The notes beneath the pieces are model-generated. The model searched no databases and was not told the origin of the DNA. It saw only the letters and a program-made list of their open reading frames with translations. A program made the position numbers and the translations under genes. From Lathyrus oleraceus (Eukaryota > Streptophyta > Magnoliopsida > Fabales > Fabaceae), in assembly GCF_024323335.1 (NCBI RefSeq), contig NC_066581.1, positions 295,316,536 through 295,380,535 on the forward strand: a DNA stretch of 64,000 nucleotides. Direction: 5' to 3'. Positions 42,551 through 55,071 of this stretch are shown piece by piece (the first letter of the stretch is position 1; each line of letters opens with the position of its first letter).

Positions 42551-43350
42551 CTATATCAGTAGACCAAGCTCTGGAATGTACCTGAGAAATGATATGCATG
42601 CAGAGATTAGTTTCTCTTTTTTTTTTCTCTTCTTTTTTCTTTTTTTTTTCATTCATTTTTTTTTGCGTTTCTTTTGAAAAATAAATATGCTATGATGCAA
42701 ATGATGCAGACTGGACTGGCTGGTTGTGCAAACTGATCATTAGGTCGAAGCTTCAGTCAAAATCAGAACCCAAATCCAACTTAAAAGATCCAAGGTCAAC
42801 TGAACACACTGTTATCTGAACTGAGAGTCACCAACAGAACCATAAGTCACCAACAGGTACCTGTAATAATGAACCCTTCCCCACTCACGGGTGTAGTCTA
42901 GGCCAGGGTAAGGTCGAGAGAAACGCAGCATAAATAACCTTTCGCAGAATACCATCATATACACACCCGAAGTATGTAACGACGATAACCCACCAGGGTC
43001 TGAACTGCTCGAGATATCAATGTTCCGCTAAGTGGCGCAATACCACCCGCTTCCCATGAATCACTATATTCCTAATCATCCTAGATTTCACTCATGGTCT
43101 GGGTATTGGACCTTTTACCTCAACTGACTCCCACCCCACAAAGAAAAACAGACAACCAGCCAGGCAGAATGAATAATGAATATGAATGCAAACATTAATG
43201 CACACAATTAATGCAAACAATAAATGAAATGAACAAATAATGAATGCAATAAATACACACAGCACAAAGCAACCAAAACCCTAATCCTAGAGAGCGCTAG
43301 GAGAGACTCGCTCAGGGAAGATGGACCAGCACAGGTCAACTTCTCTATAC
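42551..43350 (-). other. Leader of the deleted C copy
   Basis: Untranslated 0.8 kb between PBS and ORF1. It contains a pyrimidine/T-rich plus-strand tract (42609-42672; A-rich in the element RNA) just before the ORF1 start, and the hairpin GGTCT/GGACC around GGGTATT (43096-43112), the C version of the TATACCC-loop hairpin. Confidence 0.7.
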
Positions 43351-43368
43351 TCCCCAGCAGAGTCGCCA
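43351..43368 (-). other. Primer-binding site of the deleted C copy
   Basis: The minus strand reads TGGCGACTCTGCTGGGGA two bases after the end of LTR 2. It is identical to the PBS at 61232-61249 and to element B. Confidence 0.88.
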
Positions 43369-43370
43369 GC

Positions 43371-46300
43371 TGTCGCATTACGCGAAAAACCGGCGGGAAA
43401 AGAAGAAACAACAGAGTCGCCACCGTGCGTTATTTATCCCAAAAGAGGGAAAGGAAACGCTCAGAGTAAACCTGGGAAAAGAACATGGTCTCGCGACCAA
43501 AGAGAATGGGATCGGGAGTCGGTTATGCGAAGGGAAGGTATTAGCACCCCTACGCATCCGTCGTACTCGACGGGATCCACGCACAATAGGAAGGAAAAAT
43601 GGTTGCTAAAACACTGCTCAAACACACACACACACACTGGCTGAAAGAGACAAAAGGAACAAACAAGGCTGAAACTGACTCGGCAGGATACCGCATCCTG
43701 GGCCTACTTAGTCTATCAGGCATAGACATCAGAGTCGAAGTAGTTCGGACTGGGGAAACGACACATGCTCGCTAGGATATCGCATCCTATGCATACGTAT
43801 CTCCTTTGGATGAAGGAGAATCAGAGCATTCGTAGCTCGGCTGACACGCACACAAACAAACAACAGGCAAGGGCAAACGTGGAGCCTGAATGCCAATCAC
43901 TGGACTTACATCAGCATCCGAACCAGAAAACACACACAGGAAACCAACTGCCAATCGCTGGACTTATGTCGGACTCCAACCAGAACACACACAAGGGTGG
44001 TTAAGACACAAAGGGTGAAAAAAGAAAAAGGGCGCCCGGAGAGATCAGCTCAATCTCCTGCCTACATACTTCATCTGGTATGAAGATCAGGGCGATGTAG
44101 TTCCCCTACGCAGGGAAAAAAGGACTAGCCTAACCAGATAACAGAGGGAGACACAACACTAGGGAGACTACGACTCGAGCCTAGATGTTGTCATGCAAAG
44201 TCGTCCCTAAGTTAAGGTTTCTAGCTAACTTGCACAGGAAGCAAGCCTATCCTAAACATGACTTGCACAGGAAGCAAGTCACACCTAACTTGCACAGGAA
44301 GCAAGGGTCTCGATTGCAACTAGGGCAAGATAAAGGGGAGGTCTCAATCGCAACGAGGGCGAGAGAAAAGAATTAGTGTTAGTTGTTAGTCAAACTCGAC
44401 AAGACATCGCATCTCGTGCCTACGTATCTCATCTGGACATGAGAATCAGAGTTGCCGTAGTTCGACTACGGAGGGAAAAGGACTCGATTGCAACTAGGGC
44501 AAGAGAAAGGGAAAGTCTCGATCGCAACGAGGGCGAGAGAAAGGAAAAGTCTCGATCGCAACGAGGGCGAGAGAAAAGATCGCAACGAGGGCGAAAGCAA
44601 ACAAGGATTAGTCTAAACTAAACCTAACTTGCACAGGAAGCAAGTCAAACAAACATACAAGCACAGGTAGTACACACTATACACAAGCAAGGGGCTCAAA
44701 CAAGGCTAGGTTTTAGTTGAGGGGTCATATCAACCTCAACAAACAAACCTCTGGAACTGGGTAAATGGTGCTCTTAACCTTGACATTGAGAGCCAAGGTG
44801 AAGCAGATGAAAGGAGATGAGGGGTGTGCCTCATTGCTCTTATCCCTGGCCAGGGAGAGCATTTGAATATCAGAAGGTGTGGGAGTTCAGAAAGGGGGAA
44901 CTCTTTCCACAAGTTAGACTCTATGGATCTTGGGTTTTTACTCACTATGCATCAACACAGGTAGCGTGAGCAATGTGAGTGACACACAGACTAGCAGGGG
45001 ATAGATTGCTTATCCCTTGGGTTCTGCCAATTGCCTCTTCACTTAGGAGGACTTTGAGTATGTACAGGGACAAATTGTAAACATACACAAACATTGCCTC
45101 TTAAGGAGGACTTTAGACAGTTGCCTGGCCAAGTAACAGGCCAGGTCTTCCAGACTACATGAAGATTAGAAATATACCTCAATGCAAATTGCTTATACAA
45201 GCAAAGCAAAGCAAAAGTTCACAAGGAACTGAGCAACTAAAAGCACCTGAAATAGTCAAGCAGATGTTAGTATGCAACTTCAAAACAAAGCAAAAGGAAA
45301 CAGACATTAACAGTTAATCAGAAGCAAATGAATGTGCAAGGCACAAGGCTTAAGGCGTGTGAGCCAAGCCACCTACAAAACAAACAAGTTAGACAATGAT
45401 ATTCAAGCAAGCTCAATCAAAAAGAATTGGTCTCATTGGTCATTTGTTGGTCAACCTGAAAACACAAGCTCAAAAGTGAGTAACAGGACCACTAGGGCAA
45501 GCCTAGGGTCAAAGGAGAATGAAAAAGTCAAAACAGCAAAGGGCAAGCATCCAAAATCATGTTCAAATAATCAAGAATCAATACCAATTGGGTTCACATG
45601 CATATCAACCACTATCATCATTTCATGAACAGTTTAGGTCAAAGCATTGCAAACAGAAGCTCATAGGAGTCAACAGAAAGACTTGCATCAAAAGCAAACT
45701 CAAACATTTCCAAAAATCACCAAATAAATCATGATCAATCACAACACATAGCATGGTAAGCATGTCAAATTTCATCTCATTTGGACAAGTGGAAGGCAGT
45801 CAATGAAAATCAGAAAGTCAAAGCAATTTTGAACATGCTCAAAGAAGTCAACCAAACATGCATCAACTTAGAAAAATCATAAATCAGGGATGGCATATGA
45901 TAAATGAATGGGACTAAAACCATGGCAAAGCTTAGGATGTCTAGTTATCTCATGTAAAATTTCATGTCCATCTAATAAAGTATGAGCATTTCACAAAACA
46001 AATGGGCACATGCATCACATAAGGTCAACATTTTGGTCAAACAGGGGAGAAAATCTCAAACAAATGGAAAATGGCACAAATAAATCCACAAAAAATCATA
46101 TGCAAACTAGACATGTTCAAGCTCAATCATACAAAAAATCAATCCATTTGGAGGTCAATAGGCATGGCTATAAAAATCAACAAGTTACACATCAATGGTG
46201 TGACACAAATTGTCACACCCTACTTCAAAAATTCACAACTCACAATCCAGAAATGAGAAATTCATTATCCTTATACCAAAATCACCATAGGGATGTCTAG

Positions 46301-48449
46301 TTTGTGCACAAAAATTTTCAGGTCCATAGGATAAGTCATGGCTATTTCACAAATGATTTGGTGGAATGTGCAAGAAATGAACACATGTTACAAATCAATA
46401 TGTCAAATAAAATCCAATGATCATAAAAATCTGGAAAAAATATGATAAAAAAGTAGAGATCATGATGAAGATGATGCAAAAATTCCCATGAGAATTGGAT
46501 TTAAAATGAATGATCTATGAATTTTGCAAGTTTGAGTCCAAAAATGGAATTAGAATTGAAAAAAAAACAACATAAATCAATGTGTCATGTGCCACGAGTG
46601 GCAAACTTGTAATTCCAGAGTCACTTATCCTAAACGGTTGCGTTTAGGCACGGCCAAGGGAATGTTGCTATTGGTCCGCATGAAGGAATAGTGCCATGCA
46701 TACGTGAGGGAAAGGAGTTCTGGGCAATGCAAGAGGAATCTAGGGTTTTCTGGGAACAGGATGAACATCATCTTCCCCAATTCGAGTTTCAACAAAAATT
46801 TTCCATAAAACACAATTAGACATACAGAAATGATCAGCAAGCTTCAACTAACATGAATCTACCATCAATTTTCATTAAAACACATCATAACTCAAGAATC
46901 GAGCACAAATACATTTCATCTTCAAACTTAAAAACAACATAACTCAAGAAATAATCAACCAAATCAAGTGATTCAAAGCTTAATGTGCTCAGGAATAAGA
47001 TATCTACAAAGCACATATCATGGTTTTGAGAAATTAGGGATTCGAAAATTTACTCGATTCTGAAGAAATGGATGAAACAGTGGTTGCTTTGTGATGCCTT
47101 GCTGAAACAGATGCACTAACAGCTCCTCACAGTTGAATGGTGAAGTTGGTTTGGCTTGGAACAACTTGAAACAGCTTCAATCGAACTTGGCCATTAATGG
47201 TGCTTTGCAAAAACAGTCGGGCAAATGAGCTTACAGTTGTGGAAACAATGTTGCAATGAGCTCACAATGATGCTTGGATGATGAAACAACAAAGGCAAGG
47301 TCGGGTTCTTTGAGGTTTTTGGCAGAAATTTCAAGATGGGAGAAAAATGGATCTTGAGAGCAAGTGATATTTTCTGTGTTGTGTGGCTGCTAGGGCTACC
47401 AAATGATCAGAAAATGAGTTTTTATGTGCTATTTAACTTTTAATCCATGTATGCTAATCATGCTTAGTTCAAATGAAGCAATTTGCTAAAATGATCCCTT
47501 TGGTCCAAATGGTGGGGTGTGGTGGTAGGAGCACGAATTTGGGCTTTGTAGCAAGTCACAAATGACATTTCAAATCAATTCCAATTGGCCATTCTGATTG
47601 AAAATGCTTATTTCAACAATTCAATTTTGTACCACACTTGAAAATAACCATGTAAGTTCAAAAAAGGCCATTTTGATTCATAGAGTTTTGGTACATGAAA
47701 GTTACATTTTTGGAAAGAGGAGGTTAAATATGACTTGTTGGAAAAAACCTCACCAAATTTGGCCAAATGGTTTGAGAGATATGGCCTTTTGAAGTTCAAG
47801 AATTTTTGAAAATGATTTGATCATAACTTGCCAACAATACATGGGAATTGAGTGTTCTTGGACTTTTTGGAAATGGGAGAACAAGATCTTCAACTTTCAT
47901 GTTGGGCAAAAATTCATTTGAAGCTTGTATCATGATGTAAGTTTGGGATCAAGAAGTTTCCATTTTTGGCAAGTTTCAATTACAGGTCCAGTTTCTATTT
48001 TTGGAAATTTTCTGTTTGGCTTCAAATTCTTCAATGATGTTATTTGCCATGTTATATGAGGCCTATTTGGACATGAATAAGCTCTCTCAAACCAAATCCA
48101 TCCATCAAAACCATAAAATCAACCACAGTTGACCAAGTTTGACTTTCTAGGGTTTCTGACTGATTGTGCATTGACTGATGACCTCTGAGCCTCCAATCTT
48201 TGACCTAAACACTTCAAATGGATCCCCAAGTCATGTGAACATGTTGGACCAACCCTAGGGCCTTGGCTCCTTGAGAAACACACTTGCTTGCTTGATTGAC
48301 TGATCTCCTGATCAGTTTGACCTAATTCTCCTGATGATCTTGCACTTGAGGCAAAAGGGACAATGCAATGTTATGCAGTGGACTATGTTATGTTATGACC
48401 TAATATGAGAATGTATGTACAATGATAGGTGCAAATTTGAGGTGCTACA
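43371..48449 (-). repeat. LTR 2 of element C (middle, shared)
   Basis: This 5079-bp LTR has the PBS of the deleted copy on its left and the PPT of the full copy on its right. It therefore serves as 5' LTR for one interior and 3' LTR for the other. Two-stem motif (fourth copy) begins at 44420; AGTA-loop hairpin at 43558-43573. Confidence 0.93.
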
Positions 48450-48462
48450 GCTGCCCCTATTC
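48450..48462 (-). other. Polypurine tract of the full C copy
   Basis: The minus strand reads GAATAGGGGCAGC directly before the LTR start, as in the deleted copy. Confidence 0.8.
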
Positions 48463-49640
48463 AATCAGCTGGGAACCCGAACGGATGATAGCAACGGCTG
48501 TCAGACTTTCAGGGTAAACAGGGATTGAATACCAAAGAACCGTAGAAATTTGCACCGACTGGATATAATACAAGAAGAACCACGTCATTTACCGATGACA
48601 ACTGCATGACAACTTCAGAAAAGCAAGACCATTTACCGATGTTTGGAAAACTGGAGACTTGATATTTACCGATATCAACTTCAGCAAGACCATTTACCGA
48701 TGGCTGCTGGGAAAACAAACTCTTGAAAAGCGAAAACCGTTTACCGATGGTTAAAAAACTGGAAACTTGATATTTACCGATATCAACTTCAGCAAAACCA
48801 TTTACCGATGGCTGCTGGGAAATATCTTCAGAAAAACAAAACCATTTACCGATGGTTAAAAACTGGAAACTTGATATTTACCGATATCAACTTCAGCAAA
48901 ACCATTTACCGATGGCTGCTGGGAAAGAATTTGATGTAGAAAGGAAGCAAGACCATTTACCGATGGTGGCTTCAAAGCAACTGGGAATTCGATATTTACC
49001 GATATCGAAGAAAATTGGGCCATTTACCGATGGCATCTCTGCTTGGGGAGGAACAAAATCTTTGCGGTGGAACCAGACAAGACGTTTACCGACGACTTCT
49101 GGGGGTCTTGATTTATTAACAAGGCAACAAAGCATAACCAGACATTTACCGATGACTGGGATGAGACTCGATGTTTACCGACATCGAAAGATGATGTTTA
49201 CCGACATCAAAAGAATGACCAGACATTTACAGATGACTGGGAATGAGAAATTTGTTGGGGAGATACAAACAAATATTCGCAACTGAAAACCAGATAGGAC
49301 ATTTACAGATGACTCTACTGGGGATTTCTAGCTGGGGAATTATCAGACATTTACCGATGACTGAGGGAAAGACTCGATGTTTACCGACATCGAAAGATAT
49401 GTTTACCGACATCAAAAAAATGACCAGACATTTACTGATGACTGGGTGAGACTCGATGTTTACCGACACCGAAACAATGGTGTTTACCGACACCAAAAAT
49501 GACCAGACATTTACCGATGACTGGGATGAGACTCGATGTTTACCGACACCGAAACAATGGTGTTTACCGACACCAAAAATGAGGAACACATGCGGGTGTT
49601 GACATGACACTTACTGGTATCACAAGAACAACATCTTAGA
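48463..49640 (-). repeat. Tandem TTACCG hairpins (full C copy)
   Basis: Nearly identical to 39784-40980. The hairpins run from 48584 to 49575 with the same set of stems and the same loop. Confidence 0.85.
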
Positions 49641-50640
49641 TATGTCCAGGCAAGACTGATCACTTGCTGGAGGTCTCACTGGAGAGAGATAAACTTTCTG
49701 TCACCATCGGGTGAGGAAATAAACCTCTGTGGGGATAGTCAATTCTGAATGCTGTCGAAGCAACTGTAGCAGACGTGCTTTGCTGATGTTGAATAAAATG
49801 ATCCACCTCTGTCGGGGATACAGCCTGATGGGGTTTCAAACACATGAATGCATATGTTTGAATTTTTCTATGGCGTAATGCTCCATATAGAATGGAAATG
49901 CTACGCAGTTTTGAGGATGCAATGATTACTATATGCAAAATGCAAAATGACGAGAACTCCGCCGGGGAATACACAGGACGACTGTGCTGAGAAATCTTCA
50001 ACAAAATTCCGCTGGGGGGAAACAAGGCAACTGCCGGGGAACCATCCAATACAACTCCGCTAGGGGAAGACAAGATAACTCGCTGGGGAGTAATAAAGCA
50101 ACTTGCTACTGACGAAAGTACATTGCTGGGGATATCCCAATCAATTCACAAGAACTCCGCTTGGGGGAAAACAAGGCAACTGCCGGGGAACCATCAATAC
50201 AAATCCACTAGGGGAAGACAAGGCAACTCGCTGGGGAGTAAGCAAACCACTTGCTACAGACAAAAGTAAATTGTTGGGGATATCCTAATCAATCCACAAA
50301 GATTCCGCTTGGGGAAATAAATGCTCCGCTAGGGAAGATAAACCAGGTAACTTTCTGGGGATAAGGCTCATACAGACCTCAGATATGATAAGCTCTGCTT
50401 TGGGATATAACTGTTACTCTGTCGGGGACGACCCACATAATTCACAAGTAGAACAGATTCCAGCTGGGGATGCAGGTATCGACCTGCTATGGAAACTCGT
50501 CCAATCCACTGGTGGGATGAACTCTGCTGGAGAGATAATTGCTTCGCCGGGGAAGACTTAAACAATCCATAGCTAGGAGAAAGACTCTGTCTGGGGAAAG
50601 AAACTGCTGGGGAATGTTCACAGGTGACGCCCTGCACAAC
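49641..50640 (-). repeat. Array of PBS-complementary motifs, element C
   Basis: More than 20 degenerate copies of ACTCYGCTGGGGA on the plus strand, which is TCCCCAGCRGAGT in element RNA, the complement of the PBS. Examples are 49956-49969, 50078-50090 and 50521-50533. Spacing is irregular, about 30-60 bp. In the deleted copy only the first few motifs remain, because the deletion begins at 49791. Confidence 0.6.
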
Positions 50641-51120
50641 GGAACAACAGATGCCCCAGGGGGTGCATGGACAAGATACGCTCAAGTGTCCTCAACATTC
50701 AAAATGATTTTCAAATGTTTTAGTCTTTTTGCACGTTATTGTTTAGCCTTCATGTTTTTATATGCAATGTTTATCAAAAATTCGGACGTTTTTGCAAACA
50801 AAACAGTAAAAGTAAAAACAAGAGAGCAATTTATCTGAATAACGATTTTTATTGATTGAAAATGTGCCTGAAAAGGCAAATACATTGGGAAGCAATTCCT
50901 AGAAAGAGGTAATTGCGCACAAAAGGAAAATAAACTATCCTAATGGCAATGTGAACACAGCATTCACTGTTTCCCAACTCTGTTATAACTCATAGATCAT
51001 TAGTTTTCCCAACCACTCCTTGCTTTCTGAGAAGACTGACTGGACCGATCACATCTTTGGAGATGGCAGACGACGAAGCGTGACGAAGTACAGATAACCT
51101 CAGACTGTAGTCTTTTCTTT
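50641..51120 (-). other. C 3' region between arrays
   Basis: No ORF, repeat or motif recognised; AT-rich. Confidence 0.6.
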
Positions 51121-51335
51121 AATCCCTCTTTTGGCTGGATCGCCCTTTCGGGTTTTCAATCCACCGGGATACCCATTTTTGCCTAAGCCGCCCTTGCGGG
51201 TTTTCGACTTACCGGGTGTACAATTTTTTCATTTTTATCCCTAACTTTTGCCCGAACCTTTTCTTTCTGTTTTTTTGGGTTCGCCGGGATGCCCATTTTT
51301 GCCTGGACTCTTTTATTCTTTTTGTCCAGCGGGTC
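51121..51335 (-). other. Four 3' structural modules, element C
   Basis: On the element strand, directly after pol: CCCG-CTGGAC/GTCCAG-GCAAAAATGGG, CCCGG-CGAACC/GGTTCG-GGCAAAAGTTAGGG, CCCGG-TAAG/CTTA-GGCAAAAATGGG and CCCGG-TGGAT/ATCCA-GCCAAAAGAGGG. The last two enclose CCCGCAAGGG or CCCGAAAGGG. Inner stems differ, yet each pairs. Confidence 0.6.
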
Positions 51336-51338
51336 TAT

Positions 51339-54300
51339 TTATGCGAAGTATTTTTTGACTACATCTGAGTTGACAGGGGACGGGAAATCTTCACCGTCCA
51401 TAGTTGTAAGCATCAAGGTTCCACCGGAGAAGACCTTCTTCACAACATATGGACCTTCGTAATTAGGGGTCCACTTGCCCCTGTTGTCTGTACCGGGAGG
51501 AAGGAACCTCTTCAAAACTAGATCACCAGTTTGAAATGTCCGAGGACGCACTTTCTGATCAAAGGCTCGCTTCATCCTTCTCTGATATAACTGCCCATGG
51601 CAAACAGCTGCTAACCGTCTTTCTTCGATGAGGCTTAACTCATTAAACCTTGTACGAATCCACTCGGCTTCGTCCAGCTTGACATCCAATAATACCCTCA
51701 GAGAAGGGATCTCCACTTCAACTGGTAGGACTGCTTCCATACCATACACAAGGGAGTAGGGGGTTGCCCCGGTCGACGTACGCACTGAAGTACGGTACCC
51801 ATGCAAAGCGAAAGGCAACATCTCGTGCCAGTCCTTGTACGTAACGACCATCTTTTGCACAATCTTCTTGATGTTCTTGTTAGCTGCCTCTACAGCACCA
51901 TTCATCTTTGGTCTGTAAGGAGAAGAATTGTGATGTTCGATCTTGAAATCTCCGCACAGTTCTTTCATCATCTTGTTGTTGAGATTCGAACCATTGTCAG
52001 TGATGATTCTCTCAGGGACTCCATAACGACAGATGATTTCTTTCTTGATGAACCGGGCAACCACTTGTTTGGTAACGTTGGCAAAGGAAGCTGCTTCTAC
52101 CCATTTGGTGAAGTAATCAATCGCAACCAAGATGAAGCGATGTCCATTCGAAGCAGTAGGCTCAATCTTCCCAATCATGTCGATGCCCCACATGGCGAAC
52201 GGCCAAGGCGAGTTCATGACATTCAACGGGCTTGGTGGTACATGCACCTTATCAGCATAGATTTGACACTTATGGCATTTCCGAGCATATTTGAAGCAAT
52301 CGGATTCCATAGTCATCCAGTAATAACCGGCCCTCAACAATTTCTTTGACATTGCATGACCACCGGCATGGGTACCAAATGAACCCTCGTGCACTTCTTG
52401 CATCAACATGTCTGCTTCGTGTCTATCCACGCATCTGAGCAAAACCATGTCGAAGTTCCTCTTGTACATCACATCGTCCTGATTCAGATAAAAGCTTCCA
52501 GCCAGCCTTCTCAGGGTCTTCTTATCATTCTTCGACGCACCCTCAGGATACTCTTGAGTTTTGAGGAAGTTCTTGATATCATAATACCACGGTTTCTCAT
52601 CAATCGCAACAACAGACTCGGCTGCAAATACATACGCAGGCCTCTCGAGTCGATTCACCGCAACATGTGGCACATGATTCCACCAATGAACCTTTATCAT
52701 GGACGATAAAGTAGCCAAAGCATCAGCCATCTGATTCTCGTCCCGAGGGATATGATATAACTTCACCTTCTTGAAGAACGTCAGTATTCTTCTGGTGTAA
52801 TCTCTATACGGAATCAAATGCGGCTGGTTTGTATTCCAATCTCCATTGACCTGATTGATCACTAGAGCTGAATCTCCAAATATGTCAAGTGTTTTGATCC
52901 TCAGATCAATGGCTTCTTCTATCCCCATGATACAAGCCTCATACTCAGCTTCATTGTTGGTGACGTCGAAAGTCAATCTGGCAGAGAAAGGTATATGAGC
53001 CCCTTTAGGATTGATCAATACTGCCCCAACACCGTTACCGTTCATATTCACAGCCCCATCAAACATCAGCGTCCACTTGTCATCAGGATCCGGTCCTTCC
53101 TCGACAGGTGGCTCTTCACAATCTTTCATCTTCAGATACATGATGTCTTCATCAGGGAATTCAAACATCATAGGCTGATAATCATCAATTGGTTGTTCGG
53201 CGAGATAGTCTGACAGAATACTACCCTTGATGGCCTTCTGCGACGTGTACTGAATGTCATACTCTGTTAAGATCATCTGCCAACGGGCAACACGTCCGGT
53301 GAGAGCTGGCTTCTCAAAGATGTACTTTACTGGATCCATCTTAGAAATCAACAGAGTAGTATGGTTCAACATATACTGTCTTAGTCGGCGAGCAGCCCAG
53401 GCCAAAGCACAGCAAGTTTTCTCGAGCAGTGAATATCTTGTTTCACAGTCGGTAAACTTTTTGCTAAGGTAGTATATGGCATGCTCTTTTCGACCAGACT
53501 CGTCATGCTGACCCAATACACACCCCATCGAAGTCTCGGTAACTGATAGGTACATTATCAATGGCCTTCCTGGAACTGGAGGAATAAGGATTGGAGGGTT
53601 CTGTAAATATTCTTTAATCTTGTCAAAAGCTTTCTGACAGTCATTATTCCATTTGATCGCCTGATTCTTTCTGAGTAGCTTGAAAATTGGTTCACATGTA
53701 GCAGTTAGATGAGATATGAACCTTGCAATGTAGTTCAACCTCCCTAAAAACCCACGGACTTGCTTTTCCGTCTTCGGTTCAGGCATCTCTTGAATAGCTT
53801 TGACCTTCGCTGGATCAACCTCAATCCCTTTCTCACTGACAATGAAGCCTAACAGCTTCCCTGATCTCACCCCAAACGTACACTTGTTCGGATTCAGCCT
53901 CAGTTTGAACTTGACCAGTCTGTCAAATAACTTCTGCAGATTAACCAAGTGCTCCTCTTCCGTCTGCGACTTCGCAATCATATCATCCACGTACACTTCA
54001 ATTTCTTTGTGCATCATGTCATGAAAGAGAGTCGTCATTGCCCTCTGATAGGTAGCACCGGCATTCTTAAGCCCAAATGGCATCACTTTGTAGCAGAACG
54101 TGCCCCAAGGTGTAATGAATGTCGTCTTTTCCATGTCCTCTGGCGCCATCTTGATCTGATTATAGCCTGAGAAACCGTCCATGAAAGAGAATACCGAGGA
54201 TTGAGCCGTATTATCCACCAATACATCGATGTGAGGTAATGGGAAATCATCTTTCGGACTCGCCTTGTTCAAATCCCGGTAATCGACACACATTCTGACT

Positions 54301-54819
54301 TTGCCATCCTTCTTTGGCACAGGAACAATGTTGGCAACCCACGGTGGATATCTGGTAATAGCCAGAAAACCTGCATCCCACTGCTTCTGAACCTCTTCCT
54401 TGATCTTGACAGCCATATCAGGACTTGTTCTGCGAAGCTTCTGCTTGACCGATGGACACTCTTCTCTCAGAGGTAACCGATGCACCACAATGTCTGTATC
54501 CAACCCGGGCATGTCTTGATATGTCCAGGCGAATATTTCCACATATTCTCTTAGCATCTCAATTAGCCTCCTCTTGACAGAGTCTTCTAAAGCAGCCCCA
54601 ATCTTGATCTCTCTTCTGGCGTCCTCAGTACCCAGATTAACGATCTCCAACTCCTCCTGATGAGGTTGGATGACCCTTTCCTCTTGCTTCAGCAATCTGA
54701 CCAATTCTGCAGGGAGTTCACAGTCTTCCTCACTCTCCTCTTCAGCTTGGTAGATAGGATTATTGAAATCATATGGAGCCATAACAGAGTCGCTCACAGT
54801 GGATGCCAAAATATCACTT
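51339..54819 (-). CDS. pol: Ogre Pol: RT, RNase H, second RNase H, integrase (exon 2)
   Basis: The frame is intact for 1156 codons from 54809 and open a little upstream to the splice acceptor. RT at about residues 110-290 has VRMCVDYRDL, FMDGFSGYNQI, MPFGLKNAGATYQRAM and YVDD (273-276). The first RNase H (about 410-540) keeps the fold but has Ser/Thr where the first catalytic Asp is expected (YLSVTETSMG). A second RNase H (about 577-705) has all acidic residues (FDGAVN, NNEAEYEA, FGDSALV, NQMADAL), as known for Tat-lineage elements. Integrase has the H-H-C-C zinc site (807-848) and Asp877, Asp938 and Glu974. The N-terminal residues have no good ATG context; translation is expected from the spliced gag-pro-pol RNA. 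Confidence 0.93.
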
Positions 54820-55071
54820 CTGCATGTTTAATGTTTTGTTTTTAGAAAAAGATTTCAATAAAGTCACAGAAAACAAAAAACATTGCCATTTTTATTGTTT
54901 TGAAAAAGTGAAAAAACAAAAAATAGAAAGACATAGATCTCAAAATTTGATTGCAAAACGTCCTTTATTTATGGTAATCATTTTAAACATGATGAGGCCC
55001 TACAATGAACCACTACGTCTTGGGCAGAACGTAGGGTTTTCATGCAAAATGAAAAAACAAAGGAAAATTAC
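54820..55071 (-). other. Predicted Ogre intron between gag-pro and pol
   Basis: On the element strand the donor GTAATTTTCC starts at 55071, overlapping the gag-pro stop codon (GAG-TAA). The acceptor TTAAACATGCAG ends at 54820. The 252-nt segment is T-rich (GTTTTTTCATTTTG, TTTTTTGTTTTC). Joining exon ends gives a Glu codon across the junction and then reads straight into pol, removing the stop. An intron between protease and RT is known for Ogre elements; the exact sites here are my inference from frame and splice signals. Confidence 0.75.
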
